Source of the DNA: Pseudofabraea citricarpa
Taxonomy: Eukaryota > Ascomycota > Leotiomycetes > Helotiales > Dermateaceae
Length of the DNA: 64,000 nt
Assembly: GCA_029641185.1 (NCBI GenBank)
Contig: JAPWGK010000001.1
Coordinates: 2,182,501 to 2,246,500, forward strand
Direction of reading: 5' to 3'
Part shown: one piece after another, positions 1 through 10,035 of the stretch
How the letters are laid out: every line of letters begins with the position of its first letter
Position numbering within the stretch: position 1 is the first letter of the stretch
Notes under the pieces: generated by a model
Database searches by the model: none
What the model saw: only the letters and a program-made list of their open reading frames with translations
Told to the model about the DNA's origin: nothing
Translations under genes and position numbers: made by a program

Positions 1-541
1 AGCTTTCTCCAAGCATAACACTAAAGATAATTCCCAATGGGACTCCGAAGGAGCATCGGCCCGGATAGGTTCAGCGGTCCACAAAAGCTTATCATCCCAC
101 CTTGGAAGCTCTGTATTATTGTGCAGTGACATGTCGCTTAATTCCGAGGATGCTTTCTCTAGCGACCCTACTGTGAATGTTCTCTGAAAGGCGACACAAG
201 TAAGTATTTGAGCATTTCAAAGTAAAATCTAAGTTGAAATTCGTGACAGAATAGCCTAACCAACCTCGGCAGAGATGTATAATTCCACGGCACAAACTTG
301 TGTAGGCTGACATGCGTCAGATCTACTCAATTATACAGACAAACAAAGCCTGTGCTTGGGGCTTGTATCTTATGCATGCAGAGATAAGGTTTTCTCCACT
401 TGATATCAAGCTTGATCTATTCTTTATCAGGTCTTCTCCTCTTCGGCGCCGAGGATCTATCTATCTGTAGATACAATTATGTATAAAGTGGAAAGATACG
501 CCGTTCTCTTAACTCTCTGAATTGTGATTTGGAGTGTCAAA
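1..541. other. upstream non-coding region of the UNC93-like gene
   Basis: No reading frame here has coding character; the only frame of note, about 65 codons on the minus strand, has no recognisable motif. The stretch probably contains the promoter and 5' leader of the transporter that starts at 542. I see no repeat or RNA gene. Confidence 0.5.
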
Positions 542-2303
542 ATGGCGATCAAAACTACCGAGGTTGCTAAAGGCACAGATATGGTCTATACGTCTAATGT
601 CATGGGAGCAAATACGGAGCTCACCGTATTGAATGAAGAATCAGCCTTACACGTTGAAGGTTCGCTGGAAGTAAGTGTCGGCGTTTGGGAGTTTGTTGAT
701 GTCGCTAAAGTATCTCTTGCAGCTACCAAAACCTTACCGTGTTCTAGGCTTGAAACTCTTAGCATATAGCCATCCACGAGTCCAGGTGGCTATGCTAGGT
801 GTAGTGATTTTCCTGACCGTGGGCATGTACCATGTTCTGACAGCACTCGGAGGAGCTGGCCAGCAAACAGCGACACTTGCCGACGAAGCAAACATTGTTC
901 TCTATGCCGTCTTTACTGTCTTCTGCCTAATCAGCCCCGCATGTCTAAACTACTTCGGCCTCCAAGCATCACTTTGTTTTGGATCCATCGGTTATGCCGC
1001 ATACGCCAGTTCGCTCTGGTGTTTTAACCACACGAAGAACTCGGGCTTTGTGGTGTTCGGTGGTGCTTGGTGTGGGTTATCTGCTGCTTTCCTCTGGACC
1101 GCTGAGCGAACAGGCATTTCTGTCTATGCGTCAGAAGATAAGAAGGGGTTTTATGTCGCTATCTTCTGGAGTATATACCAGGTTGGTACAATGGTTGGCA
1201 GTGCAATTCCTGTCGCCGAAAATTGGAATGCTGGGACAAATAATAACTCGACTGTGAATGATGGCACGTATATTGGGTTATTTGTCATGATGCTGATTGG
1301 TGGAGTGGTTTCTTGTATTTTGTATCCGATCACGAAGATGGTTCGAGAAGATGGTACTGTACGTAATCCACCCTCCCCTTTCTCTGGTTCAAATGCCCTT
1401 TATGCGTTCTAACTTGGTAAAACAGAGAGTAGCACTTCCGTCACAACTGACTTGGATTCAACAACTCAAGGCATCATGGGAAGTATTGAAAGCTAAGAAA
1501 TGGATCATGTTCATGTGGCCATACGCCTGGTCTATCAATTACTATGGCATCTACCAAAATAACAACTACAACTCGCCTGTTTTCACCGTTCGCGGTCGCG
1601 CACTCAATACTCTCATGTCTGGAGCCGGTCAAGTGCTCGCTGCGTGGCTGATGAACATCCTTACCGATCATTTACCCATGACACGTCGACACCGAGCTTA
1701 CTTTGGTCTTGTCTTTGTTTGGCTTCTCGTCAATGCAACTTGGATAGGTGGCTATTTTGCCATGGTCGAAACAGTATTTGGCCTCCCGGAAAGCGAGAGA
1801 ATAGATGTTTATGACTCCGGATATGCGGCGAAGGCATTTTTATACGTTATGTATCAGTTCATGGATGGCTGCCATAACTGTTATGGACTCTGGTTTGTGG
1901 GAGGTTTGAGTAATGATGTGACCGAGGTTTGAAACACCTTCTCATTGAATCTTGGGAGCTTGCTGACTTATATAATAGCTGTCTGTGTATTTCTCCATGT
2001 ACACATTCTGGCAATCGGCTTGTGATGTAGCTGCATACTCGTTGGATTTCAAACATGTCTCATACCGAGTGCTTTTCGGAACTAGTTGGGGAGTATGCTA
2101 TTCCCTTCTATAGTTTTTGATTATTTTTTTACTGACGAATATAGTTCCATTCTTTTGGTCCAATAATGCTTATTCCTATCATTATGTATTGGATGAAAGA
2201 TACAAATATCGTAAGAGTGGTTCCTATTGAAGGCCAAATACCTGAAAATGGATCGGGTGTCTTAGCAGAGTCGAACTTAGGGGAGGTGGAAAAGAAAATT
2301 TAG
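542..2303 (+). CDS. UNC93-like (DUF895) membrane transporter
   Basis: Exons are 542-670, 723-1358, 1426-1926, 1979-2092 and 2145-2303, all joined in phase 0, giving 512 residues. The product is a polytopic membrane protein with about 11-12 hydrophobic segments, of the fungal UNC93/DUF895 branch of the major facilitator superfamily. Family hallmarks visible are the segment LQASLCFGSIGYAAYASSLW followed by a Cys-Phe-Asn-His turn, the WTAERTGI loop, and Trp-rich helices in exon 3. The N-terminus (about 43 residues) is hydrophilic. The substrate is unknown; animal UNC93 proteins regulate K+ channels or chaperone receptors, and fungal members are uncharacterised plasma-membrane or vacuolar proteins. 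The donor of intron 3 (GTTTGA) is weak, but the acceptor and flanking frames fit. Introns have CTAAC or CTGAC branch points. I am sure of the family and unsure of the role. Confidence 0.88.
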
Positions 2304-2800
2304 AGGATGAAGTTAATAGGTAGTAGGGCTTGGGTTTGCATTTTATGTGCATTCAGTACCGTGGTGTAATAAGTTAATACAACTTTCCGAGCTTGATTCC
2401 AACTGGTATCATGTACTATATGTGCTTTACAAACCTTATGTTCATGCTTATTAAGCCCACGGGTTTCTTTTTGATTCACATGCTGCGAGTTAGGGTTGAA
2501 ATCCAAAAATAAGCTATCTGCATTCAGCTTAGAGTCAAACCATGAACATTCTGCCCGACATGACTGTTCTCGGCAACCTCAAAAAGGGGCGCCGCCTTCT
2601 TTAGCGAATGCAGCACGATATGTCTGTTTTCGTAGAGGGTATGGAAGCAATTTTATGTTTGACGATTTGCTTGAAATATTATCGAGAACCCAGGATTCTT
2701 GGTGAATAAAACTTGAACCCGTCATAAGATATTAACAGGATCCCCAATCTTGTCCGGATATATCTCCCAATCTCGATTCTACGCATCTTGTCAATTTACG
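2304..2800. other. intergenic region
   Basis: Follows the transporter stop and precedes the secreted-protein start. Short open frames on both strands have no coding character. Nothing else is seen. Confidence 0.4.
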
Positions 2801-4459
2801 ATGTTACTTTTGAATCTTCTGCTAATGATTTGCTTGGCCACGAACACACAGGCGAAGTTTTCTCACCGTCACAATGTTCGTGCTACTTCAAGAACGAGCT
2901 CAACGACAAGCAAGAAGACGACTAGTTTAAAATCAAGCACCACAGTCAGATTTACATCAGCATCAGCCAAAGTCTCGAGTGGAGGGACTTCAATCCCAAC
3001 ACCCAAGAAAAGCAGCAGCAGTTCCCTGGTTTCAACGTCAGCAAAAGCCTCACCCACTCCAATTTCTGTGATCGACCCTGCACTTATTGTTTCAACCGTG
3101 CAGAAAAGAGTCGAAAACGAATATAACTTGATGGGTACGGCAATATGTATCCAGGGAGGTTATTCTACTAGGTGTGAACCGCCGTGGATTTATGCCTCAT
3201 CATGGGAGGCTTTCGATTCGATAGATCCACGCGTCGGTGCTTATGGCTGGTGTACTCGAGATACCACATACTTGAGTAACCGGGTTCATGATTTCTGGGG
3301 CTGGAGTAGTTCCAATATCACCAACATGCTAGTAAAGACGGGCACTTATGCATCTGCTTATGCCGCGAATACTTGTCTCAGGGACTCTAAATGCAAATCA
3401 AACTATAAGACGTCGCAAGCCATGTTTGACTCCTACTTCCGGCATATCAACAACACCTTTAGTGCAAACATCGTTAAAGCACTGAAGTCTAACCCAGGCC
3501 AAACATTTTGCCCTCCCAGACTTGGTTATGGAGGACTGCAGTTTGTGAGTAGTTACGTGCAGCCGTCTAATGAGAGGTTTGGGATTCATAATACATTGTA
3601 CATGCCAGGGATGTTCGACAAGATAACGCCGAGTCCGATGCAGACCCGTTCTGAAATAGCTGATATTGCAACGCTCTCGGCTGCCTCTCTTGAAGCCGTC
3701 TTTCTCTATATGGTTTACGGAGCCCAGGATGCATCGGTGTACTACCGAAGACGAGATGAGCATGTCTATTCCAAGGAGATTTATCCTGGCTGTCTCAAGC
3801 AAGACTTTGTGCTCGGAGGATGCAAGGGCATTATACCTCCACGAGAATGGGATCTGAATGGCCGAGTTTTATCCATGGGAGAGCGACTTCGAAATAGCAC
3901 TTTAGAGCCATCAAACTTAGAAGAACGAGCTTGTGAGGCGGCGGACAGTATTCAAAATTACATCGATGACCTTGGAGCCTTGAAGACTCTCAAAGTTGCT
4001 ACGGATGCAGCCATCGAGGGTGCTGGACTGGCCAAGAACTTCGCTCTAATCACAGAAGCAGAGTGGGGAACAGCAGTTGCCGTATCCACACCAATCGGTC
4101 CTGCAGTATTTGCAGCAACTGTGGTACTTGGTACCGCATGGTATGTTCTTGACAGTACTGTTAATTTATGCGAGGCTACTGGATCTTGTGGGTATATACC
4201 GACCTTTGTCATCAACGGCGTCAAGGCCATAGATAGCATCACCAGCCTGTCCGACTTCACAAAAGCTGTTACAAAGAGCGATCTCGTTGGTGCAGCAGTG
4301 GGTGTCGTGAGTGATGGTACTGATCTCTTGCTGGATGATGCGCAGGATTTCTATAAGCAGGCTAAGCAGTGCTGTGCTGTGAACTGTGAAAGTACTGCTT
4401 GTCGGCAGGCGAGTTTGTTTTGTATGAAATCTTGGCAGCACATGGACTGTATCAATTAG
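2801..4459 (+). CDS. predicted secreted Ser/Thr-rich and Cys-rich protein, unknown function
   Basis: I start at the first in-frame ATG (2801), which opens a clear signal peptide: a Leu-rich core ending TQA at residue 18. The frame is open 17 codons further upstream but has no ATG there. The product is 552 residues in one exon. After the signal comes a Ser/Thr/Lys-rich, probably O-glycosylated linker (about residues 25-90), then a globular region rich in Trp, Tyr and Cys (about 95-340), including NITN and NNT N-glycosylation sequons. A small-residue hydrophobic stretch around residues 410-450 could be a membrane-active or buried helix. The tail is Cys-rich, with QCCAVNCEST and a closing MDCIN. 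I do not recognise any catalytic motif or domain. It could be an effector, an adhesin or a wall protein. The call rests on signal peptide, length and uniform coding texture. Confidence 0.72.
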   Translation: MLLLNLLLMICLATNTQAKFSHRHNVRATSRTSSTTSKKTTSLKSSTTVRFTSASAKVSSGGTSIPTPKKSSSSSLVSTSAKASPTPISVIDPALIVSTVQKRVENEYNLMGTAICIQGGYSTRCEPPWIYASSWEAFDSIDPRVGAYGWCTRDTTYLSNRVHDFWGWSSSNITNMLVKTGTYASAYAANTCLRDSKCKSNYKTSQAMFDSYFRHINNTFSANIVKALKSNPGQTFCPPRLGYGGLQFVSSYVQPSNERFGIHNTLYMPGMFDKITPSPMQTRSEIADIATLSAASLEAVFLYMVYGAQDASVYYRRRDEHVYSKEIYPGCLKQDFVLGGCKGIIPPREWDLNGRVLSMGERLRNSTLEPSNLEERACEAADSIQNYIDDLGALKTLKVATDAAIEGAGLAKNFALITEAEWGTAVAVSTPIGPAVFAATVVLGTAWYVLDSTVNLCEATGSCGYIPTFVINGVKAIDSITSLSDFTKAVTKSDLVGAAVGVVSDGTDLLLDDAQDFYKQAKQCCAVNCESTACRQASLFCMKSWQHMDCIN

Positions 4460-5200
4460 TCAGGAGGCAGATTATGTTAGGGGGTTGATAACAAATGGAT
4501 ATATTCGTCGGTTTTTAGACCAGCATCTGAAAGGTTACATAAAAGCGAGCACTTCTAGGAGATTGATAATTAAGATGTGGTGTTAGAATTAGTGGTACAA
4601 TTTTTTATTCACAGTAAGAAAAAGAGAGAGAACATCATTTGCCATTTGATTACATATTTTATTTGTTGTTCTAGGTGCTGCGCCCAGAAATGTAGGAGCT
4701 GAATCCCAGACGGCTGTCCAGAATATGAACACTCATTAAAATGCAAGGACTGATATCGTGAACCCCTCCAATTTCCCAAGTTGAGAAAACTGCAAATATC
4801 TTTGATGACTAGAAAGAAATAGTCTAATTCTGTTGGGTAGAGCAATTTGTGCGGTGTGGAATGCGAGAATGACATCAGGTGGTTTTTTTCTTGCAGAGCT
4901 GGGTTTAATACCTTCAGTCTCTTGTCGATAGAACAAGTGATTATCCCTAATAATTCAGTCGATTTTCATTTTGTTGGCGTAGATGAGTCCAGTGAAGTCA
5001 ACCAGTAGGTTCACGGCTATGAGACATGGACTGGAGAGATTCTGCATGATTTTCAACATAATTCCTATTCCTGGATCACCATATCTTGCCAGAATAGAAA
5101 GTAACACGAAATAACCAAACTCAACAGTCGCCAGCTCCTTTACAGATGGAAAGAGATAGCGAAGCTAGTAAAAGCTATTGGTACCTGCTAGGTAGTTAAA
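4460..5200. other. intergenic region before the repeat array
   Basis: The 3' flank of the secreted-protein gene. Stop codons occur in all frames at short intervals and no splice model joins into a protein. Nothing else recognised. Confidence 0.4.
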
Positions 5201-5300
5201 TGACAACCGTAATTTGACTGACACTCGTAATTTGACTAAAACTCGTAACGTAACTGACAATCGTAACGTAACTGACACTCGTAATTTGACTGATACTCGT
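5201..5300. repeat. 18-bp minisatellite, left part (about 5.5 units)
   Basis: Five full units of 18 bp start at 5201, 5219, 5237, 5255 and 5273, with a partial unit at 5291-5300. The consensus is TGACACTCGTAATTTGAC; two inner units carry a CGTAACGTAAC variant. The array stops in mid-unit at CGTA, exactly where a TA-flanked insertion begins, and resumes in register on its far side. Confidence 0.93.
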
Positions 5301-5301
5301 A

Positions 5302-5873
5302 GAAGGGTTCACCACCTGATATAACACACCTGTCAAAGAAATTGTTGATATATCAGGTGACTAAGGTGAATAACCACTCCCATATAAGCTCACGGATCCT
5401 TACGATCCTCCACAATACAACAACTATTACCAACCCGATTCAAGTACGCATACTCAGTGAATCCCACTGACTCTGCGTGGAATCCTAGGTAATCACCCTC
5501 GATCACCTTACTGCATTGGGCAGTACTGGTGTATCGACAGAAATACCTTAAAATCTAGAACTAATAAAATCAAAAACCAACTAAATAAAATCCGTATATC
5601 TTAATACTTATCTTCATATAACCTTTATTATAAAAGACTTAAGTTTCGTTTATAACTTTAGCTTTAGATTTAATTTCAATTTTATCCAAAGATAGAATAA
5701 ATAAGATGAGGCTTTTGTAACTTGAAATTTAAAGAAATAGATTCTACAAAAAAATCTGATTATTTTAACATATAACTTGTTTAGTAAGGTATCAGCAATA
5801 TTAAGTTACTTTGATTTAATCTTTTAGTTAGGATTTTGTTTGCAGGGGTGTTGCATCCGGTGGTAAACCCTTC
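5302..5873. mobile_element. TA-flanked non-autonomous inverted-repeat element (MITE-like), carrying a nested solo LTR
   Basis: The ends form terminal inverted repeats: GAAGGGTTCACCACCTGAT at the left and GAAGGGTTTACCACCGGAT, read on the minus strand, at the right. With small gaps the match continues to about 41-45 bp (5302-5342 against 5829-5873). The element is bordered on both sides by TA (5300-5301 and 5874-5875), the target duplication of Tc1/mariner/pogo-type transposition. No transposase frame is present. Removing the nested LTR and one copy of its 5-bp duplication leaves about 370 bp. The stretch 5545-5830 is very AT-rich, as expected from repeat-induced point mutation. The superfamily assignment is inferred from the TA duplication only. 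Confidence 0.85.
5343..5539. mobile_element. solo LTR of a retrotransposon, with 5-bp target duplication
   Basis: A 197-bp segment begins TGTTGAT and ends ATCGACA, the TG...CA inverted ends of an LTR. It is flanked by identical GAAAT pentamers (5338-5342 and 5540-5544), the 5-bp duplication left by retroviral-type integrase. It contains a TATAAG motif near 5394-5400, which could be the LTR promoter. No internal retrotransposon sequence, primer-binding site or second LTR is present, so it is a solo LTR left by LTR-LTR recombination. Ends of the TGTTG type are common in Ty1/copia elements, but the superfamily cannot be settled from an LTR alone. Confidence 0.8.
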
Positions 5874-5915
5874 TAATTTGAATGACACCCGTAATTTGAC
5901 TGACAACCGGAACTC
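5874..5915. repeat. 18-bp minisatellite, right part
   Basis: The array continues here after the insertion: remainder of the interrupted unit (5876-5882), a full unit at 5883-5900 and a partial unit at 5901-5909. It has the same consensus as the left part. The total before insertion would have been about 7.5 units. Confidence 0.85.
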
Positions 5916-6725
5916 CATCTAGTAAACATATAAGATGAAAGATCCGCGTATCTTCAAAGAAAACAAGATGGAGTGCTACAAGTAACATCCGAGACCGGTT
6001 TTGCGTCGCCTTCAGGTCTGGGTTGCAAAAATGCACTTTGGTTGTAGCAGAAACCAGGACTCTGCTGGGCAGAATATTATGTTCCTCTTGTTTGTAACGA
6101 CAGGAAAATTCCAAGTATCTGCCTGTGTAGAGACCGCCTAGCCATTCAATTTGAGATGTTACATAAAAGTAAGCAGATGTACAAATGTCGTCTGTTGATG
6201 AGTCACGAAATAAAATCTTACTCATGTCACAAGTCCAAACAAAAAAACGTCTTTCATATGAATTCCAATTTGATATTTCCTAAGCTACCTAGTACTCAAC
6301 TATCTACCAGTCCACTTCACAAAAGAAATCTGTATCCAGCCAGAGAGTGTCAAACTTGAAAAGCTCGCTTATACCGCAAACAAGAAAAATATACCTAAAT
6401 AAAGCAAACACAAATCAATCCAAACAAATCAAAACAAATCAAAAAGAAAAGAATGAAGGAAAAGATAAAAGTTGATTTTGAATCTTTCAATTTCACAAAT
6501 CAAACCCAGCTAGGTAAGCGATCCTAGAGATATATGCGGTCTGATGGGAAAATCCAAAAAGAGATTAAGAAAAGAATCTGGTATATCCATATCCATATTC
6601 CTACGTATCCATGGGCCACACAGAACCCATAACCATAACCATATCCATACAAAGGAGACGTAAAGTAACAAGAGTAAGAAAATAAAGAGGTATTAGACGT
6701 AAAGTAAGTCGTAGAAGCAACCCAT
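5916..6725. other. intergenic region, purine-rich near its right end
   Basis: No supported gene. A 133-codon minus-strand frame at 5824-6225 overlaps the inverted-repeat element and minisatellite and is judged spurious. At 6400-6480 there is A-rich low-complexity sequence with repeated CAAATCAA, and at 6590-6650 repeated CATAACC/CATATCC motifs. This is the 3' flank of the Src1 gene. Confidence 0.45.
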
Positions 6726-9035
6726 TTAATATATGGGTCTCCCTTCCTGCCATTTCTGCTGTACCACTTCCGGTCCTCCATCACTGCCACTAACTGGACT
6801 ACCACCATTATCTCCGTAAGCACCCCAAGATACCCTCCCGCTCTTCCTCCTTCGCTCACCTCCATCTGCCACCGCACCGATCCATTCCCATACTCTGCTG
6901 ACTTCACCATTTCGTCCTTCTCTCTGAGCGGCTCGGACGTTGGCATTCATCTCTACAACCTTTCTGACTTTGACCCAGAGACGCTCTCGTTTTGAAATCG
7001 AGTGCTCGTCCCGGAGAACATCATCACGGAGTTGACCAATAGATACCCATGGTTCAGGATAAGACTCCTTATCCTGGAGATGAAGAGCCTGCTGAGTAGC
7101 TAGACGATCGAGAGTCAAAGAGACGAGATGAGGAACTGCAGCTTTGATAGAAGCACGAGAAGTCAAAGCGTGACGGATATAGAAAAAGAGGCTGATGAGC
7201 ATGCCTACAGCTGCAAGGCCGAGTCGATGGCGTGCCAATGCGAGTCGTGCGTTTCGCTTGATTGCGCAGACGAGAGGAAGCCGTGCGAGCGAGGTACTGG
7301 TGAGTTTGATGGTGCTGTTTCTGTGGATTGGACAACAAACCTGGTTAGTGTCCAGCTTTTGTCAGATGGTGTAATGATAATATGAGAGTAAAATGAGGGT
7401 AGGAAGTAGCATCAGGCAAGAAAGTTGCGAGATGAAAAGAAAAATTTAGTTAGAAAAAAGGAGAAATAAAACTCACCCATCAGAAAGACTCTCGACTTCC
7501 TCTCTGCCTTGGATTTCGCCAATAGCACCGAGCCATAACTCCTCAAACTCTGCCTCGCCCATACCACGTCTTCTCTTCTTTGAAACCTCTTTTTTCAATT
7601 CCTCGGCCTCAATCTCAACTGCTGGCTCGGGCACACCCTCCTCATCAACCAAATCACCACATTCCCACTTGGCTCTTCGTTCTCGTAGCTCTTCAACCGC
7701 GCGATCGGCCACCGCTTTCACTCGTCGGACCTTCTCTCCATCTGGTTCACAAGTTGGAGGAATAGGAACCAATCCACCGAGAGAGAGCGGATGCGGCTTG
7801 AGAACGTAGTCGGGCTCGCATCGAGTCTCGAGTCTGGAATAGCAGTATGCATGTTGAGGGCATGGCTCACATTGTGGTTCTGCGATGCTTATAGCCCAGT
7901 CAGGAAGTTGAACAGTCTCTGGAATAACTGACTGTGACCATTCAGGTGTTTGTACACCGTAGGTCACAAAATCCTTTGCTGGTCTGCCAACACCACAGTA
8001 CCCAACTGCGACTTTCTCTTGTCGATATTTGAAAGCATAACCACATAGCAAGGTAAGCAATACAGCCCAGATTGGACCTGCTTTACTATATGTGCTCGTT
8101 TGTCTGCTCTTAACTCGTCTTGGGCCAAGTGCATTCACCCCCTTTGCTGATCTTTCCTGAACCAGTTCCATTTGTGCCTCTGGTGTAAACTCCTCGCTTG
8201 CTTCAACACCATTCTCATCAATATCCTTCAGGTCATTAAGTTCACTGACGGGAATTTCGAAGGTCGCAGAAGTTGGAGGATGGATATCGTCGTCCGCATT
8301 TGGTCCTTCAGTTCGCCTTCGTGTGGCCGATGCACTTTTTCTTCGTGAAGCATCTTTGCTAGCAGTCCCAGGTGTGCTCTTTCTTCTGCGCTCACCACTA
8401 ACAGTTCTACTGGCAGATGAAGGAGAGCTACCGCTCTGGAAAGGATTGTCGTAACTAAACACACTCCCGTCCACTGGCCTGCTTGTAAACACATCATCGC
8501 TCGGTTCTGACTTGATCTCTGGAGCTGGAGTAGAGACCTTCTTCGGTGTGGCCTCGCTCTTCCTTGGTGTCTTTCTGACCTTGGGCAGCAGGCCTTCAAA
8601 ATCCGTACCAGTCTCCGACTCGGATGCTCTCGCATGTTTGCTGCTTGCTCTCGATGACCTCTTCACAGGACTCCTCGGTACAGCCAATTCAGTCTCACTC
8701 TCCTCGGATCTCATTCTCGTCGATGGTTTCCTAGCGGATCTCGTGCGTGTTGTGCGAGGTGGTGGCATGAGGTCTTCATCTGCTAAACTCATACTATCCT
8801 GGGAGTCTGCATCCGTAATTCCTCTGCTTGTCCGTTTGGCACGCGCATGAGCTGAGAGGATCTTGCGCGCTTGAGGAAGAACATTTTCGACAAAAATCTC
8901 GATGAGCTGCGGCTTCTTTGCGCTCTGCGGGTATTTGACGTCGTGAGCGACGAGGATAGAGCGAAGCCGTGGCACGGTGAGACTTGCGGGATCAAAGCCT
9001 GCTTGGAGGTAGTCGAGAGAGTCGCTGTCTGACAT
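6726..9035 (-). CDS. SRC1: inner nuclear membrane protein Src1/Heh1 (HeH/LEM and MSC domains)
   Basis: Two exons (7477-9035 and 6726-7320) joined across a 156-nt intron give 717 residues. The family is the LEM-like inner nuclear membrane proteins (yeast Src1/Heh1, fission yeast Lem2/Man1) that tether chromatin and rDNA to the envelope and help nuclear-pore quality control. Visible in order: an N-terminal HeH motif (about residues 8-50, with TVPRLRSILVAHDV and AKKPQLIEIF); a long basic and Ser-rich nucleoplasmic region with likely nuclear localisation signals; a first membrane span near 317-335; a Cys-containing lumenal region (ECPQHAYC-like CPQHAYCYSR); a second span near 551-570; and the C-terminal MSC domain ending past SRVWEWIG. 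The start at 9035 (MSDSDSLDYLQ) matches the usual N-terminus; open frame upstream of it is leader. Confidence 0.93.
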
Positions 9036-9488
9036 GTTGAGGGGTTTAGTCTTGGAAAGGAAGAAGTCCTGCGGCTTGTTTGGCCTAAATACACAGTATC
9101 CGGCCGAGATGTGGCAAACGAGGTCGCGCGGAAAACAACGTGAGACTATCGATCGCAATGACGTACGAGTTGGCAGAGGTAAACAAAGTGCTGCACGGCG
9201 TTCGTTCGAGTTTGTCCCAGCTTTGCGCACAGCGAGTAGAAGCTTGAGTGCGATTGCAATAACCTTGAGGACACGTACTTGAGTAAATGCAGAAGTTGAT
9301 GTAGGTAGTGGGGAGAAAATATTAAGAACAAAGCTCACCCGGTTGTGAGGGCAACCTGCGTTATCTTAACGGAGGAACGAGAACGAGCTGACACCCAAGC
9401 CACAGCACAGTGGCGAAGTGTGGCGCAGCTCAGCTTGTTCTTGTTCTTGTTCTTGTTCACCTCGGCTTCTTGAAGGACTTTGGAGATG
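9036..9488. other. upstream region of Src1 with a short microsatellite
   Basis: Probably the Src1 promoter and leader. A hexamer microsatellite of TTGTTC type lies at about 9434-9458. A GTGAGC donor on the minus strand near 9340 could belong to a leader intron, but this is not supported further. Confidence 0.45.
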
Positions 9489-9918
9489 CACCAGTGGGCG
9501 CAATAATTCATGGGCCACCCCTTCAAAATAGCCGAATTTCCACCAAAAGTCGCTATCTTTATAATACTATATCTAATTAGTTATTAATTATTTTAATTTG
9601 AACTTAGTTACGAAGGTATAGAAAAAAACCTAATTATTAATTATATTACCTTATATACAAAGATTATTATACTCTAGAAACTTTTAGTTTTTTACTATAG
9701 GGTTTTTATTATATATTACTTAAAAGGGTTTATTTTATCTTTTATATTAGAGATATATAGTATAATCTATTCTCTATATTCGAAATAATAATACTTTAAA
9801 TTTTTAGATATTAGTATAATATAAAGTTATATAAATACTTTAGTAGAAACAGTATAAGTTTTGGTAGAAACTCGGCTATTTTGAAGAGGTAGCCCACGAA
9901 TTATTACGCCCACTGGTG
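9489..9918. mobile_element. AT-rich inverted-repeat element (MITE-like), about 430 bp
   Basis: The ends are a 60-bp inverted repeat: 9489-9548 against the reverse complement of 9859-9918. Both begin CACCAGTGGGCG. Over 60 positions there are six differences, every one a transition (C/T or A/G), the pattern left by repeat-induced point mutation or cytosine deamination. The interior (about 9550-9858) is extremely AT-rich and has no coding frame. I found no clean target duplication: the left flank is ATG and the right flank ATA. The ends do not resemble those of the 5302-5873 element, so it is a different family. Confidence 0.85.
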
Positions 9919-10035
9919 ATATATTCATTGTTGTTGGTAAGCAAAAGAAAGAGAGTTTGCACTTAGCATTCTTACTCTCCAGGTATGACTTGAAAGTAGC
10001 AGCTGACCAGTATTCTTTAGCTGTCACGTGCTCAT

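Noticed and set aside
5301..5359. The CACCTGATATA/TATATCAGGTG inverted repeat (5313-5323, 5349-5359) as an independent hairpin feature
   Set aside because: One arm belongs to the left end of the TA element and the other to the start of the solo LTR, so the pairing is coincidental to the nested insertion.
5824..6225. A 133-codon minus-strand frame
   Set aside because: It runs across the end of the TA-flanked element and the minisatellite units; translation of the repeat explains part of it and there is no coding signature.
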